Positions 50,907 through 60,017 of a stretch of 64,000 bases of DNA are shown one piece after another; position 1 is the first letter of the stretch, and every line of letters begins with the position of its first letter. The notes under the pieces are model-generated. The model ran no database searches. It was not told the origin of the DNA and worked only from the letters and a program-made list of their open reading frames with translations. The translations under genes and the position numbers were made by a program. Source of the stretch: Planotetraspora silvatica (GTDB lineage Bacteria > Actinomycetota > Actinomycetes > Streptosporangiales > Streptosporangiaceae); NCBI RefSeq assembly GCF_016863315.1, contig NZ_BOOQ01000007.1:1-64000 (forward strand), in the 5' to 3' direction.

Positions 50907-51914
50907 TCACCTCCCTCTCGCGAGGACGCGCAACCACTCGATCAGCAACCGGTCTCGGTGAGGCCGGATGGTGGTTCCGAGGACGTCGTGCCGGCCGTGC
51001 TCCAGCGCCGCGACGGTGGCGCGTCCGCCCGCCACGTAGCCGGCCACGGCCAGCCGGGCGAACCCGTCGAGCGTGCCGACGAGCGGCGCGCCCTCGTCGA
51101 GCAGCGCCGCCGCGCGCCGCGTCTCGAACGCGATGACCTGGCGCAGGCACGGCGAGGTCGAGGGCGCGGCCAGGTCGGCCTCGACGCAGCCGAAGCGCCG
51201 CAGGTCCTCGCCCGGCACGTAGACGTGACCCCGCGCGAAGTCCTCACCGACGTCCTGGCAGTGCTCGATGACCTGGAGCGCCGAGCAGATGCGGTCGGAC
51301 AGGCCGAGCCGTTCCGGCACGGCCAGGCCGAAGACGTGCAGCACGATGTGCCCCACGGGGTTGGCTGACAGCTCGCAGGAGGCCAGCAGATCCTCGAAGG
51401 TGTCGTACCGCGTGACCGTCTGTTCTCGCCGGTTCGCCTCGACGAGCCGGTGGAAGGGACCTGCGGGGATGGCGCAGGCCTCGATCGTGGGAGCGAGCGC
51501 CCGGATGACGGGCAGTCGCGGCTCGCCGCCGTCGTACAGGCGGGTCAGGTCCGCGTCGACGGCGTCGAGAAGGCGGAGGCGGTCGCGTGGCTGACGTGGC
51601 TGACGTGGGTCGCCTTGGTCGCCTTGGTCGCCTTCCGAGCCGGCGTCGCCGATGTCGTCGACGCGGCGGGCGAACCCGTAGACCGCGATGAGGTGGCGTC
51701 GGTAGCGAGCGGGCAGCAGCCGGGAGGCGACCGGGAAGTTCTCCCGGCGCACCGGCGCCGCATCACAGGCATCGCTGACATCGCCCGCACTCCCAACGTT
51801 TCCAACATTGCCGATATTGCTGACATTGCGGACGTTGCGAATGTGGCGGAGAACGCCTCCCCCCGACAACATGACAAGAGGATCTCCCTCGCGATTCACC
51901 ACAAAACATGGCAT
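50907..51914 (-). CDS. hpnC: Hydroxysqualene synthase HpnC with N-terminal and internal low-complexity expansions
   Basis: Frame of 335 residues from ATG 51914; ATG 51872 (321 residues) is an alternative. The core begins RRENFPVASRLLPARYRRHLIAVYGFARRVDDIGD, the HpnC signature with the first Asp-rich motif; the second is HCQDVGEDFARGHVYVP. HpnC turns presqualene diphosphate into hydroxysqualene. Two stretches are odd: residues about 24-50 are a run of Asn-Val, Asn-Ile and Gly units (NVRNVSNIGNVGNVG), and GDQGDQGDPRQPRQPRD interrupts the fold right after DDIGD. HpnC usually has 280-300 residues. It is the first gene of the hopanoid operon. Confidence 0.9.
   Translation of the reverse strand: MPCFVVNREGDPLVMLSGGGVLRHIRNVRNVSNIGNVGNVGSAGDVSDACDAAPVRRENFPVASRLLPARYRRHLIAVYGFARRVDDIGDAGSEGDQGDQGDPRQPRQPRDRLRLLDAVDADLTRLYDGGEPRLPVIRALAPTIEACAIPAGPFHRLVEANRREQTVTRYDTFEDLLASCELSANPVGHIVLHVFGLAVPERLGLSDRICSALQVIEHCQDVGEDFARGHVYVPGEDLRRFGCVEADLAAPSTSPCLRQVIAFETRRAAALLDEGAPLVGTLDGFARLAVAGYVAGGRATVAALEHGRHDVLGTTIRPHRDRLLIEWLRVLARGR
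51583..51655. repeat. Short tandem repeats inside hpnC
   Basis: Triplicated units (GTGGCTGAC twice, then GTCGCCTTG three times) encode the Gly-Asp-Gln and Arg-Gln-Pro run after the first Asp-rich motif. Confidence 0.75.
51770..51850. repeat. Degenerate 6-9 bp repeats at the start of hpnC
   Basis: Serial variants of GACATTGC / GATATTGC / GACGTTGC encode the Asn-Val/Asn-Ile run at the HpnC N-terminus. The stretch is lower in GC than its surroundings. Confidence 0.7.
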
Positions 51915-52173
51915 GAGCTCGGCAGACTTTACGCACGTGGCCGCTCGGGCAGACGAAATGTTTGATCACGACCGGTGAGGTCGAGGGAATTCAAAATCCT
52001 TATTGTCGGGAGAGGTCGGTTAATGGGTGCGCTTTCCCATGCTTTTGCCGTAATGGCGTGAGGTAAAAGCTTGGCGCGCCTGAACGGCCCCGGCTCGTAC
52101 GGCCAGGCGCGGCCGGGTAGGAGCCCGGCGGAAGTCATCCGGCGCCGAGCCGGAGCCAGTCTCAGTCGCAGTC

Positions 52174-52884
52174 TCAGTCGACGCCGTGCTCGGCCAGTGG
52201 GCCGACGCGCAGTCCCGCGGAGCGGCAGTGATCGACCAGTTGCCCGAGGGCGCCCAGCGCCGAGCGCCACGCGCCCGGGGCCGAGGTGTGGTCGGAGTCG
52301 TGCAGCAGGAGCGTCGCCCCGCCGCGCAGGCCGGGGGCCATGCTCGCCAGCACGGAGGCCGGGGTCGCGCGCTCGGTCCAGTCCCGTCCCCACGCGGTCC
52401 ACAACACGGGGCGCAACCTCCAATACCGGGCCGCGACCAGCGTCTCCGCGCTGAGCACCCCGTACGGTGGGCGATACCAGGCAGGGCGCACGCCCGTGAC
52501 CGCGCTCACCAGACCGGTCGCCCGGCCCATCTCGGCGGCGACCCGGCCGGGCGGCGTCGTGAGGGCGTTCTGGTGGCGCCAGCCGTGCACGCCGATCTCG
52601 TGTCCGGCCTCCGCGATTCGGCGGCCGACATCGGGGTGGCGTTCGAGCATCTCGCCGAGCACGAAGAAGGTCGCGCGGCATCCCAGCCGGTCCAGTTCGC
52701 CGAGGAAATATGGCGTGGACCTCGGGTCGGGCCCGTCGTCGAAGGTCAGGGCGACGTGGTCGGGCGCCCCCGCCCCGGCCAGCCCGGGCAGCAGGCGGCG
52801 GACGGTGGGCAGCCAGGTCGCGCCGGGGGCGGCGTGCAGCAGGGCCGCACCACCGAGTCCGAGCGCGAGAGCAGCGCGAGTCAC
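52174..52884 (-). CDS. Polysaccharide deacetylase (NodB domain)
   Basis: GTG 52884 just after GAGGGG is preferred (236 residues); a TTG at 52923 would overlap the divergent glycosyltransferase gene. A hydrophobic N-terminus (ALALGLGGAALLHAA) may be a signal or anchor. The NodB motifs are present: ALTFDDGPDP with the catalytic and metal Asp, HGWRHQ with the zinc His residues, RPPYG and LLHDSD near the end. It removes acetyl groups from cell-wall sugars or another carbohydrate. It is divergent from the MGDG-synthase-like gene. Confidence 0.88.
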   Translation of the reverse strand: MTRAALALGLGGAALLHAAPGATWLPTVRRLLPGLAGAGAPDHVALTFDDGPDPRSTPYFLGELDRLGCRATFFVLGEMLERHPDVGRRIAEAGHEIGVHGWRHQNALTTPPGRVAAEMGRATGLVSAVTGVRPAWYRPPYGVLSAETLVAARYWRLRPVLWTAWGRDWTERATPASVLASMAPGLRGGATLLLHDSDHTSAPGAWRSALGALGQLVDHCRSAGLRVGPLAEHGVD

Positions 52885-52916
52885 CCCCTCAAGTGTTCTC
52901 AAGGAAGGCGCTCGTG

Positions 52917-53999
52917 ATGCCAAAGGGGCGAAAAATCCTCATCCTGAGCGCCGCCATGGGGGCCGGGCACGACGGCGTCGCCGCCGAACTCAGCCGACGG
53001 CTGGCCGCCGAGGGCGTGGAGGCCGAGGTGGTCGACATCCTGCGGCTGCTCCCGCTGGGCCTGGGATCGTCGTTGCGCCGTGGCTACGGCTGGATGATCC
53101 GTTCGGCGCCGTGGTTGTACGCCGCGATCTACAAGATCTTCTTCGTGTCGGAGAGGGCTCCGACGACCTCGCCGCTGACCCTTCTGGCCGCCGGGCCGCT
53201 CCGCGAGCTCGTCCGGCTCCGCGCCCCCGAGGCGGTCGTCTCGACGTTTCACCTGGCCGCGCAGGTCACGGGTCACCTGCGCGAACGGGACCGGCTCGCC
53301 GTACCGAGCGTGGTCATCGTCACGGACTTCGCCGCGCACCGGTTGTGGCTGCATCCCGGGAACGACAGGTACCTGTGCGGCGACGCCGTGACGGCCCTCG
53401 TCGTCGCGGAGGCGACGGGGCGGCCCGCGTTCTGTCACGCCCCGCTCGTCCGGCCCGAGTTCCTGAAGCCGGCTGCCGACATCGCGCGGGCGCGTGAGCG
53501 GCTCGGCATCCAGGAGGGCGACCGGCCGGTGCTCGTCTCCGCCGGGGCCTGGGGCGTGGGGCGGGTCGAGGAGACGGCCCGCGTCCTGGCGGCGTCCGGC
53601 CGCTATCTTCCCGTCGTCCTCTGCGGGCGGAGCGACCGTCTCCTGCGCCGCCTCCGGGACGCCGGAACGGGGCTGGCCCTCGGCTGGTGCGACGACATGG
53701 CCGACGTGTTCGCCGCCGCGTACGCGATGGTGGACAACGCGGCCGGCCTGACCTGCAGGGAGGCGTTCGCCGCCGGGGTGCCGGTCGTGTCCTACCGGCC
53801 CATCGCGGGGCACGGGCGCGACGGCGCGCTCGCCATGGCGCGGTCGGGCCTGAGCGTTTACGCGCGGAACGCGGCCGAGCTCATCGGGGCGCTCGACCGC
53901 CTCGACGGCACACCCGAGCGCGCCCGGATGATCGCCAGAGGGGCCGCGCTGTTCAGCGCTGCGTCCGCCGAATCTCTTCTGGGTCGTCCACCCGGATGA
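52917..53999 (+). CDS. MGDG-synthase/MurG-like glycosyltransferase (GT28)
   Basis: ATG 52917 behind AAGGAAGG gives 360 residues. ILILSAAMGAGHDGVAAELSRRL is the N-terminal nucleotide-binding strand with the GAGH motif of monogalactosyldiacylglycerol synthases, and the C-terminal VDNAAGLTCREAFAAGVPVVSYRP is the sugar-nucleotide binding part. This family transfers sugar to diacylglycerol or other lipids at the membrane. Its end overlaps the convergent DMT transporter gene by 47 bp. With the deacetylase it may modify an envelope glycolipid. Confidence 0.85.
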   Translation: MPKGRKILILSAAMGAGHDGVAAELSRRLAAEGVEAEVVDILRLLPLGLGSSLRRGYGWMIRSAPWLYAAIYKIFFVSERAPTTSPLTLLAAGPLRELVRLRAPEAVVSTFHLAAQVTGHLRERDRLAVPSVVIVTDFAAHRLWLHPGNDRYLCGDAVTALVVAEATGRPAFCHAPLVRPEFLKPAADIARARERLGIQEGDRPVLVSAGAWGVGRVEETARVLAASGRYLPVVLCGRSDRLLRRLRDAGTGLALGWCDDMADVFAAAYAMVDNAAGLTCREAFAAGVPVVSYRPIAGHGRDGALAMARSGLSVYARNAAELIGALDRLDGTPERARMIARGAALFSAASAESLLGRPPG

Positions 54000-54843
54000 C
54001 GTCGTGACCCAGGATGGCGGCCGAGCGCGAGAGCAGCACGCTGCCCAGGAGGATCACGCCGATTCCCACGAGTTCCGGCACCACCCAGGGGCCCGTCCTG
54101 ATGTCCTCGCCGAATAGGGCCACGCCGTAACCGGTGCTCGCCACCGGATCAGTCACGGTGAGCGCCGGCTGGACGGCGACGAGCGACGAGCGCTGCAGGG
54201 CGTTCTGCAGGAGGAAGACGCTGCACAGACCCGTGGCGACCATGGTGTAAAGGGACCACGTGGTCAGCACGGCGGGCGGATTCCTCTCCAGCACGTCGAT
54301 GGTCCGCTTCATCAGCACCGCGGTGTAGGCGAAGCTGAGCCCGGCCGCGATCCCGAGTGCCACGCCGCGAAGCCCGCTGCCGGCGACCATCCCGACCGCG
54401 ACCGCCAGTGTCACGAGCCCTGCCGTGACCGCCGCGGAGATCACCCAGCCCAGGAGGCCGGGCAGCCGGTCGGCGTTGGCGGGGGCGGCCGCGATGAGGA
54501 AGATGGCGAGGCCCACGGTCAGGGCGCCGACGGCCAGCCACGACTGCCGCCCGAGCCGGATCTTGAACATCCACGCGGCGATGAGCATCGTGACGGGCAA
54601 CTCCACGACGAGGAGGGGTTGCACGAGCGCGAGCCCGCCGAAGCCGAGCGCGGTCGCCTGGAAGAGGAAGCCGCCGATGAGGGCCAGGATGCCGAGGAGC
54701 CACGCCGGGCGCCGGATCAGGTCCCACATCAACGCCAGGCGGAACGCCTCACTCGCCGGGACGGATCGGGCGGCCTTGCGCTGCAGCACGGAGGCGATGG
54801 CGTTGCACACCGCCGCCAGAAGTGCGAGAGGAACAGCGATCAT
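53953..54843 (-). CDS. DMT/EamA-family membrane transporter
   Basis: ATG 54843 gives 296 residues; the frame further up to 54984 enters the repeat array. About nine to ten membrane segments fit the drug/metabolite transporter superfamily with its two repeated halves. The opening IAVPLALLAAVCNAIASVLQRKAAR is common in the actinobacterial members annotated DMT family transporter. The substrate is unknown. Its last 47 bp overlap the end of the glycosyltransferase gene. Confidence 0.85.
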   Translation of the reverse strand: MIAVPLALLAAVCNAIASVLQRKAARSVPASEAFRLALMWDLIRRPAWLLGILALIGGFLFQATALGFGGLALVQPLLVVELPVTMLIAAWMFKIRLGRQSWLAVGALTVGLAIFLIAAAPANADRLPGLLGWVISAAVTAGLVTLAVAVGMVAGSGLRGVALGIAAGLSFAYTAVLMKRTIDVLERNPPAVLTTWSLYTMVATGLCSVFLLQNALQRSSLVAVQPALTVTDPVASTGYGVALFGEDIRTGPWVVPELVGIGVILLGSVLLSRSAAILGHDVIRVDDPEEIRRTQR

Positions 54844-55337
54844 GACGTGGCCCCCGGATTCCGCGTCCGCTGAGGGAGCAATACCCCCCGAATGGCTCCC
54901 CCCACGAGCAGATACCCCATGACCTGCCCAAACCCCTCCGCCGTGATCATGCACAGGTTCGTGGATGTACGCACTGACCAGCACCGATGCCGAGCGTGAT
55001 CATGCACGGGTTCGTGGATATGTGCGCCGACCAGCGCGGACGGCGTTCCTGATCATGCAATGTCTCGGGTCGGTTGTACGGCGGCCGTGGGGGATTGTGA
55101 TCGAGTCGTGGAAGGCGACACCTCGGGATGGGGTGCCGCCCTCCGTGCATGATCACGACGCTCGTTCGAGCAGGTGAGAGGGTATGCCGCCGAATCTATG
55201 CATGATCACGATGCGCGTATGCGCAGGTGGGACGGTGTTCTCCCGAAAGTGTGCATGATCACGGCTGGGGTTTGGTCTGGTCGAGGGGCATGATCTCGAA
55301 CCTGTGCATGATCACGCGGGAAAGGGGGGGTGGGGGG
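54844..55337. other. 494-bp intergenic stretch occupied mostly by head-to-head 53-bp arrays
   Basis: The first 100 bp are the upstream region of the DMT transporter gene. The rest is the array at 54943-55315, followed by a 22-bp gap to the stop of the ABC permease. No gene is seen; open frames here are fragments with stops imposed by the repeats. Confidence 0.85.
54943..55315. repeat. 53-bp periodic arrays, three forward then four reverse copies
   Basis: Forward GTGATCATGCAC starts at 54943 and 54996, with CTGATCATGCAA at 55049. After an 85-bp centre, which holds a weak reverse copy near 55093, reverse GTGCATGATCAC starts at 55145, 55198 (first base A), 55251 and 55304. Every step is 53 bp. 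The forward copies again have TTCGTGGAT and CTGACCAG or CCGACCAG downstream, and the reverse copies have CGAA upstream, as at 32.7-34.1 kb. Confidence 0.93.
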
Positions 55338-56168
55338 TTAGCCGCGGGCTAGGCGGGGGAGTAGGGCCGAGGCGATGACGATCATGACGATGGCCGACAC
55401 GAGCAGTACGCCGAAGTCGAGCAGGAGCCTGGCGGAGGTGCCGACCAGCAGTCCCCGCAGGGCCTCGACCTCGTAGCTCAGCGGGTTGATGTGGTTGACC
55501 ACCTGCAGCCAGCCCGGCATGAGCTGCACGGGGTAGAGCGCGTTCGACGCGAAGAACAGCGGCATCGTGATGGCCTGCCCGATGCCCATGAGCCGGTCCC
55601 TGGACAACACCAGGCCGGCGATGGTGATCGACAGGCAGCAGAAGAACGCCGACCCCAGCAGCAGCGCGGCGACCAAAGCGATGATCTTGAGCGGGTTGGT
55701 CGCGAGATGCACGCCGAGGATCAGCGCGAGGACGAGCACGACGACGGCCTGGGCCACGGCGCGAACTCCGGCCGCGAACGCCTTGGCCCCGACCAGCGCG
55801 ATCCGCGGCGTGGGCGTCACCAGCAGCTTGGCGAGCACGCCCGCGTCGCGCTCCCAGATGATCTGGATGCCGTAGAAGATCGCGATGAACAGCGCGGACT
55901 GCGCGAGGATGCCGGGAGCCAGGAAGTCCAGGTACGGAGTCGAGCCGGTCGGGATCGCCCGGATCCGGGTGAACACCTGGCCGAACACGAGCAGCCACAG
56001 AGCGGGCTGGACGGCCCGGGTGACCAGTTCCGTCCGGTCGTGACGGAGTTTCTGCAACTCGACCAGGCAGGTCGTGGCGATCCGCGAGGCGACGGTGCGG
56101 GCCAGGGCGAGTGGTCCGGGTTCGGTCTCAGCCGACGCGGCGGGCGGTGCGACGGGCAGCGCGGACAT
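55338..56168 (-). CDS. ABC-2-type exporter permease (DrrB-like)
   Basis: A 276-residue protein starting ATG 56168 and overlapping the ATPase gene by 41 bp. About six membrane segments follow an Ala/Pro-rich N-terminus; QPALWLLVFGQVFTRIRAIPTG and NALYPVQLMPGWLQVVNHINPLSYEVEALR are typical of daunorubicin-resistance DrrB-type permeases. With the ATPase it forms an exporter of drugs, lipids or polyketides. It is the last gene of a MarR-controlled operon. Confidence 0.9.
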   Translation of the reverse strand: MSALPVAPPAASAETEPGPLALARTVASRIATTCLVELQKLRHDRTELVTRAVQPALWLLVFGQVFTRIRAIPTGSTPYLDFLAPGILAQSALFIAIFYGIQIIWERDAGVLAKLLVTPTPRIALVGAKAFAAGVRAVAQAVVVLVLALILGVHLATNPLKIIALVAALLLGSAFFCCLSITIAGLVLSRDRLMGIGQAITMPLFFASNALYPVQLMPGWLQVVNHINPLSYEVEALRGLLVGTSARLLLDFGVLLVSAIVMIVIASALLPRLARG

Positions 56169-56934
56169 CGCGCATTCCTCCGTTCTCGTTGTCGCCGATC
56201 AGGGCGTTGCCGGTGTGGTGGCGGAAGACGTCGTCGAGGGTGGTGCCGGGTCCGAGGGCGTCCTTCAGTTCGTCGGGGGAGCCCTGTGCGCGGATGCGGC
56301 CCCGGTGCATGAGGGCAACGCGCTCGCAGTGCTCGTCGGCCTCCTGCATGGCGTGCGTCGTGACGAGGACGGTCATCCCGGTGGCGGCGCGGATCGAGGC
56401 GATCTTGTCCCACACGCCGTCGCGGGCCACGGGGTCGAGCCCGACGGTCGGCTCGTCGAGGATCAGCAGCTGTGGGGCGCTGACCAGGGCCTGGGCCAGC
56501 TCCAGCCGGCGGACCATCCCGCCGGAGTAGGTCTTGCTCGGACGGTCGGCCACCTCGGTGAGGTCCATCGCGTCGAGGACGGCCGCGACCTGGTCGGCGC
56601 GGCCGACGCGCGGCACGTCGTACAGCCGGGCGAACAGGGCCACGTTCTCCCTGCCCGTCAGCGTCCCGTCAGCGGACAACTGCTGGGGGACGTAGCCGAT
56701 CAACCGGCGTACGGCGGTCCGCTGCCGCGCGACGTCGCGGCCGAGCACCTGGATCGCGCCGGGCGGTGCGGGAAGGAGCGTGGTGATCATCCGGATCGTC
56801 GTGGTCTTGCCGGCTCCGTTCGGCCCGAGCAGGCCGAACACCTCGCCGCGTTCCACCTCCAGGTCGAGTCCGTCGACGGCGACGGTGTCGCCGAACTTCA
56901 TCCGCAGCCCGACGCAGCGCAGAGCCGGTGTCAT
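56128..56934 (-). CDS. ABC exporter ATP-binding protein (DrrA-like)
   Basis: ATG 56934 overlaps the MarR stop by four bases, giving 268 residues; the frame above it is a shadow. The P-loop is GPNGAGKTTTIRMI, the signature YSGGMVRRLELAQAL, Walker B LLILDEPTVGLDP and the switch His lies in VLVTTHAMQEAD. The DrrA-type C-terminal region with LDDVFRHHTG is present. It energises the permease encoded downstream. Confidence 0.92.
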   Translation of the reverse strand: MTPALRCVGLRMKFGDTVAVDGLDLEVERGEVFGLLGPNGAGKTTTIRMITTLLPAPPGAIQVLGRDVARQRTAVRRLIGYVPQQLSADGTLTGRENVALFARLYDVPRVGRADQVAAVLDAMDLTEVADRPSKTYSGGMVRRLELAQALVSAPQLLILDEPTVGLDPVARDGVWDKIASIRAATGMTVLVTTHAMQEADEHCERVALMHRGRIRAQGSPDELKDALGPGTTLDDVFRHHTGNALIGDNENGGMRDVRAARRTARRVG

Positions 56935-57389
56935 GGGAGTTCCTCCGCGAGTTCTGTGAGCAGGTGCCGCAGGGCGGGCAGGGCCGCCGCGACGGTGGCG
57001 GCCTCGTCGTCGCTCAGCCGGGCGAAGGCGTCGCCGACGAGCCGGCTGCGGGTGTTGCGCCAGCGGGCGAGCCGGGCGACCGCCGCGTCGGTGAGGAAGA
57101 GCCGGGCCGCACGGCGGTCCGCGGGGTCGATCTCCCGGCGCAGGAGCCCGGAGGCGCCGAGTTGGTTCACGAGCGTGCTCACCGAGTTGCCCGCGAGATG
57201 CAGGGCCCGCGCTGCCGCCGCGACGCCGATGCCGGGCTCGGTCTCGACCAGTTGCAGCAGCTCCACCTGACCGCCGCGCAGCAGTGGGCCGGGCAACTCG
57301 GCACGCAGGCGGCGGCGGACGACACGGCGCAGCGCCAGCGTGACGGCCATCACCTCGTCGGCCGTGGCAGGAGTCCCCATCGGAGTCAT
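56931..57389 (-). CDS. MarR-family transcriptional regulator
   Basis: A 152-residue protein with the MarR winged helix: LLQLVETEPGIGVAAAARAL, then the recognition stretch AGNSVSTLVNQLGASGLLRRE and the wing DPADRRAARLFLT. It probably represses its own operon with the ABC exporter and responds to an exported compound. A perfect 19-bp inverted repeat lies between its -35 and -10 elements. The -10 TATAGT ends 7 bases before the ATG, so the message may be leaderless. Confidence 0.92.
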   Translation of the reverse strand: MTPMGTPATADEVMAVTLALRRVVRRRLRAELPGPLLRGGQVELLQLVETEPGIGVAAAARALHLAGNSVSTLVNQLGASGLLRREIDPADRRAARLFLTDAAVARLARWRNTRSRLVGDAFARLSDDEAATVAAALPALRHLLTELAEELP

Positions 57390-57396
57390 AAAGTGA

Positions 57397-57426
57397 ACTA
57401 TACCTCTTATTAAGAGGTAATTTCAG
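57397..57426 (-). promoter_or_regulatory. Promoter of the MarR/ABC exporter operon with operator in the spacer
   Basis: On the minus strand CTGAAA (57426-57421) may be the -35 and TATAGT (57402-57397) the -10. TACCTCTTA-T-TAAGAGGTA (57401-57419) is a perfect 9-1-9 inverted repeat that fills the space between them. Confidence 0.78.
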
Positions 57427-57442
57427 GACGAAAGCCACATGA

Positions 57443-58408
<966 letters not shown>

Positions 58409-58756
58409 CGTGCGTCCACCTCCAGCGGCACCTGGCCGCGTTCGCATCGGATCGTCTCCGTCGCGCGTGTGGTGGTTGGTTACCGCAACCGGCTCCGCTA
58501 AACGGACTTTTATTGATAATTCAACTTAAATGGGGACACATTCTCGCGAGGTTGTCACGTTGTGTAGTCGTCAGAGCTGTTTGTTCCGGTCGCTCCCGGG
58601 TAGCCGAGGGGCCCGTGAGGTGGCGCGCCCGTAGGGGCCGTGAAGACGCCGTGAAGATGCGGCGAAGACGTCGTGGAGACGCGGCGAAGACGCCGATGAA
58701 CAGGTGATGACCGAACGGGCCGGGCGGGATGGCCGATCGACGGGGAGCGGGGATCG
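58409..58756. other. 348-bp divergent intergenic stretch with an 11-bp repeat
   Basis: It holds the likely promoters of the epimerase and the glycosyltransferase, including an AT-rich segment near 58508-58535. No gene is supported. The one clear structure is the five-copy 11-bp repeat at 58642-58696. Confidence 0.65.
58642..58696. repeat. Five tandem copies of an 11-bp unit (GAAGACGCCGT type)
   Basis: GAAGACG, or GAAGATG or GGAGACG, starts at 58642, 58653, 58664, 58675 and 58686. Alternate units are most alike, so it can also be read as a 22-bp repeat. It ends about 60 bp before the glycosyltransferase start. Confidence 0.8.
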
Positions 58757-59719
58757 ATGAGAATCCTGGTGTGGCACGTGCACGACTCGTGGACCACCTC
58801 GTTCGTTCAGGGAGGCCACGACTATCTGATGCCGCTCACGCCCGGCCGCGGGCCCGACGGCAGAGGCCGGTCACGCATGTTCCCCTGGCCGGACAACGTG
58901 CGTGAGGTGCCCTGCGACCTGCTCCGGGACGCCGAGGTGGACGTGGTCGTCTTCCAGCGGCCGCACGAGATCGCGCTGGCCCGCGAATGGCTCGGGCGCG
59001 ACGTGCCGGGCGTGTACGTCGAGCACGACACCCCCGTGGGCGACGTGCCGGACGCCCTGCATCCCGTGGCGGGCCGGGACGACATCCCCCTCGTCCATGT
59101 CACGCACTTCAACGACCTGTTTTGGGACTCGGGCGACGCGCCCACCCGGGTGATCGAGTACGGCGTGATCGATCCCGGCCACCTCTACAGCGGCGAACTC
59201 ACACGTGCGGGCGTGTTCGTCGACGATCCGATCAGGCGATGGCGCGTCGCGGGGACCGACCTGCTGCCCGCCTTCGCGGTGTCCGCCCCCCTCGACGTCT
59301 TCGGCACGCGGGTGGGCGGCCTGCCCGCCGCTCTCGGCCTCCACGGCAGGATGGCCGCCTTCGAGGATCTGGCGCGGAGGGAGGCGCTTGCCGAACTGGC
59401 CAGGCGGCGGGTCTACCTGCACCCGTATCGCTGGACGTCTCTCGGCGCGTCGCTCATCGAGGCCATGATGCTCGGCATGCCGGTCGTCGCCCTGGCCACC
59501 ACCGAGGCGGTGGAGGCCGTCCCGCCGGAGGCGGGGGTCGTCTCCACGCGCGTCCCCGCGCTCATGGCCGCGCTGAAGGGATTCGCCGCCGAGCCGGAAC
59601 TGGCCGCCCAGGCCGGCAAGGCGGCCCGGGCCGCGGCCCTCGCACGTTACGGCCTCGGCCGCTTCCTGGCCGACTGGGACCGGATGTTGCTCGACGTGGT
59701 CGCCGGCGGGGCCGGCTGA
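58757..59719 (+). CDS. Glycosyltransferase (GT-B fold)
   Basis: A 320-residue protein behind GGGGAGCGGGG. The C-terminal half has YLHPYRWTSLGASLIEAMMLGMPVVALATTEAVEA, the donor-binding region of GT4-like enzymes with the E...E pattern; the N-terminal half starts ILVWHVHDSWTTSFVQGGHDY. Actinobacterial proteins of this kind are often next to nucleotide-sugar genes, here a UXS-like epimerase. The acceptor is unknown. Confidence 0.82.
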   Translation: MRILVWHVHDSWTTSFVQGGHDYLMPLTPGRGPDGRGRSRMFPWPDNVREVPCDLLRDAEVDVVVFQRPHEIALAREWLGRDVPGVYVEHDTPVGDVPDALHPVAGRDDIPLVHVTHFNDLFWDSGDAPTRVIEYGVIDPGHLYSGELTRAGVFVDDPIRRWRVAGTDLLPAFAVSAPLDVFGTRVGGLPAALGLHGRMAAFEDLARREALAELARRRVYLHPYRWTSLGASLIEAMMLGMPVVALATTEAVEAVPPEAGVVSTRVPALMAALKGFAAEPELAAQAGKAARAAALARYGLGRFLADWDRMLLDVVAGGAG

Positions 59720-59760
59720 TCTCGACGGTCGATCCACCCGCGCCGGGACGGTCCCCGAGG

Positions 59761-59820
59761 TCGATCTGTGCCGGGACGGCTCGCCCGAAATCGATCTGTG
59801 CCGGGACGGCTCACCCGAGG
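59761..59820. repeat. 30-bp tandem repeat, two copies with flanking partial copies
   Basis: 59761-59790 and 59791-59820 differ at four bases; a partial 32-bp variant precedes (59729-59760) and a shorter one follows from 59821. They lie between the glycosyltransferase and the histidine kinase and do not code. Confidence 0.85.
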
Positions 59821-60017
59821 CCGATCTACCTGACGGCTCGCACGATGGGGCCTGCGTCTGACGGCCTGTCGCCCCGGGAGCCGGGGGTGTCGATTAAAGA
59901 GGTCTTTGTGCAGGTTAGACCTCCACACTCCCGGGTAGCGCTAATCGGACGAATCTATTCAAATGCCGCAAAATTCTCGATCGGGATTGAAGTCACGGAA
60001 TCTCCCGGAGCGGCGCC

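Noticed and set aside
58555-58819. Two short minus-strand frames before the glycosyltransferase
   Set aside because: Ser/Pro/Arg-rich, overlap the 11-bp repeats and the start of a real gene, and have no start signal.
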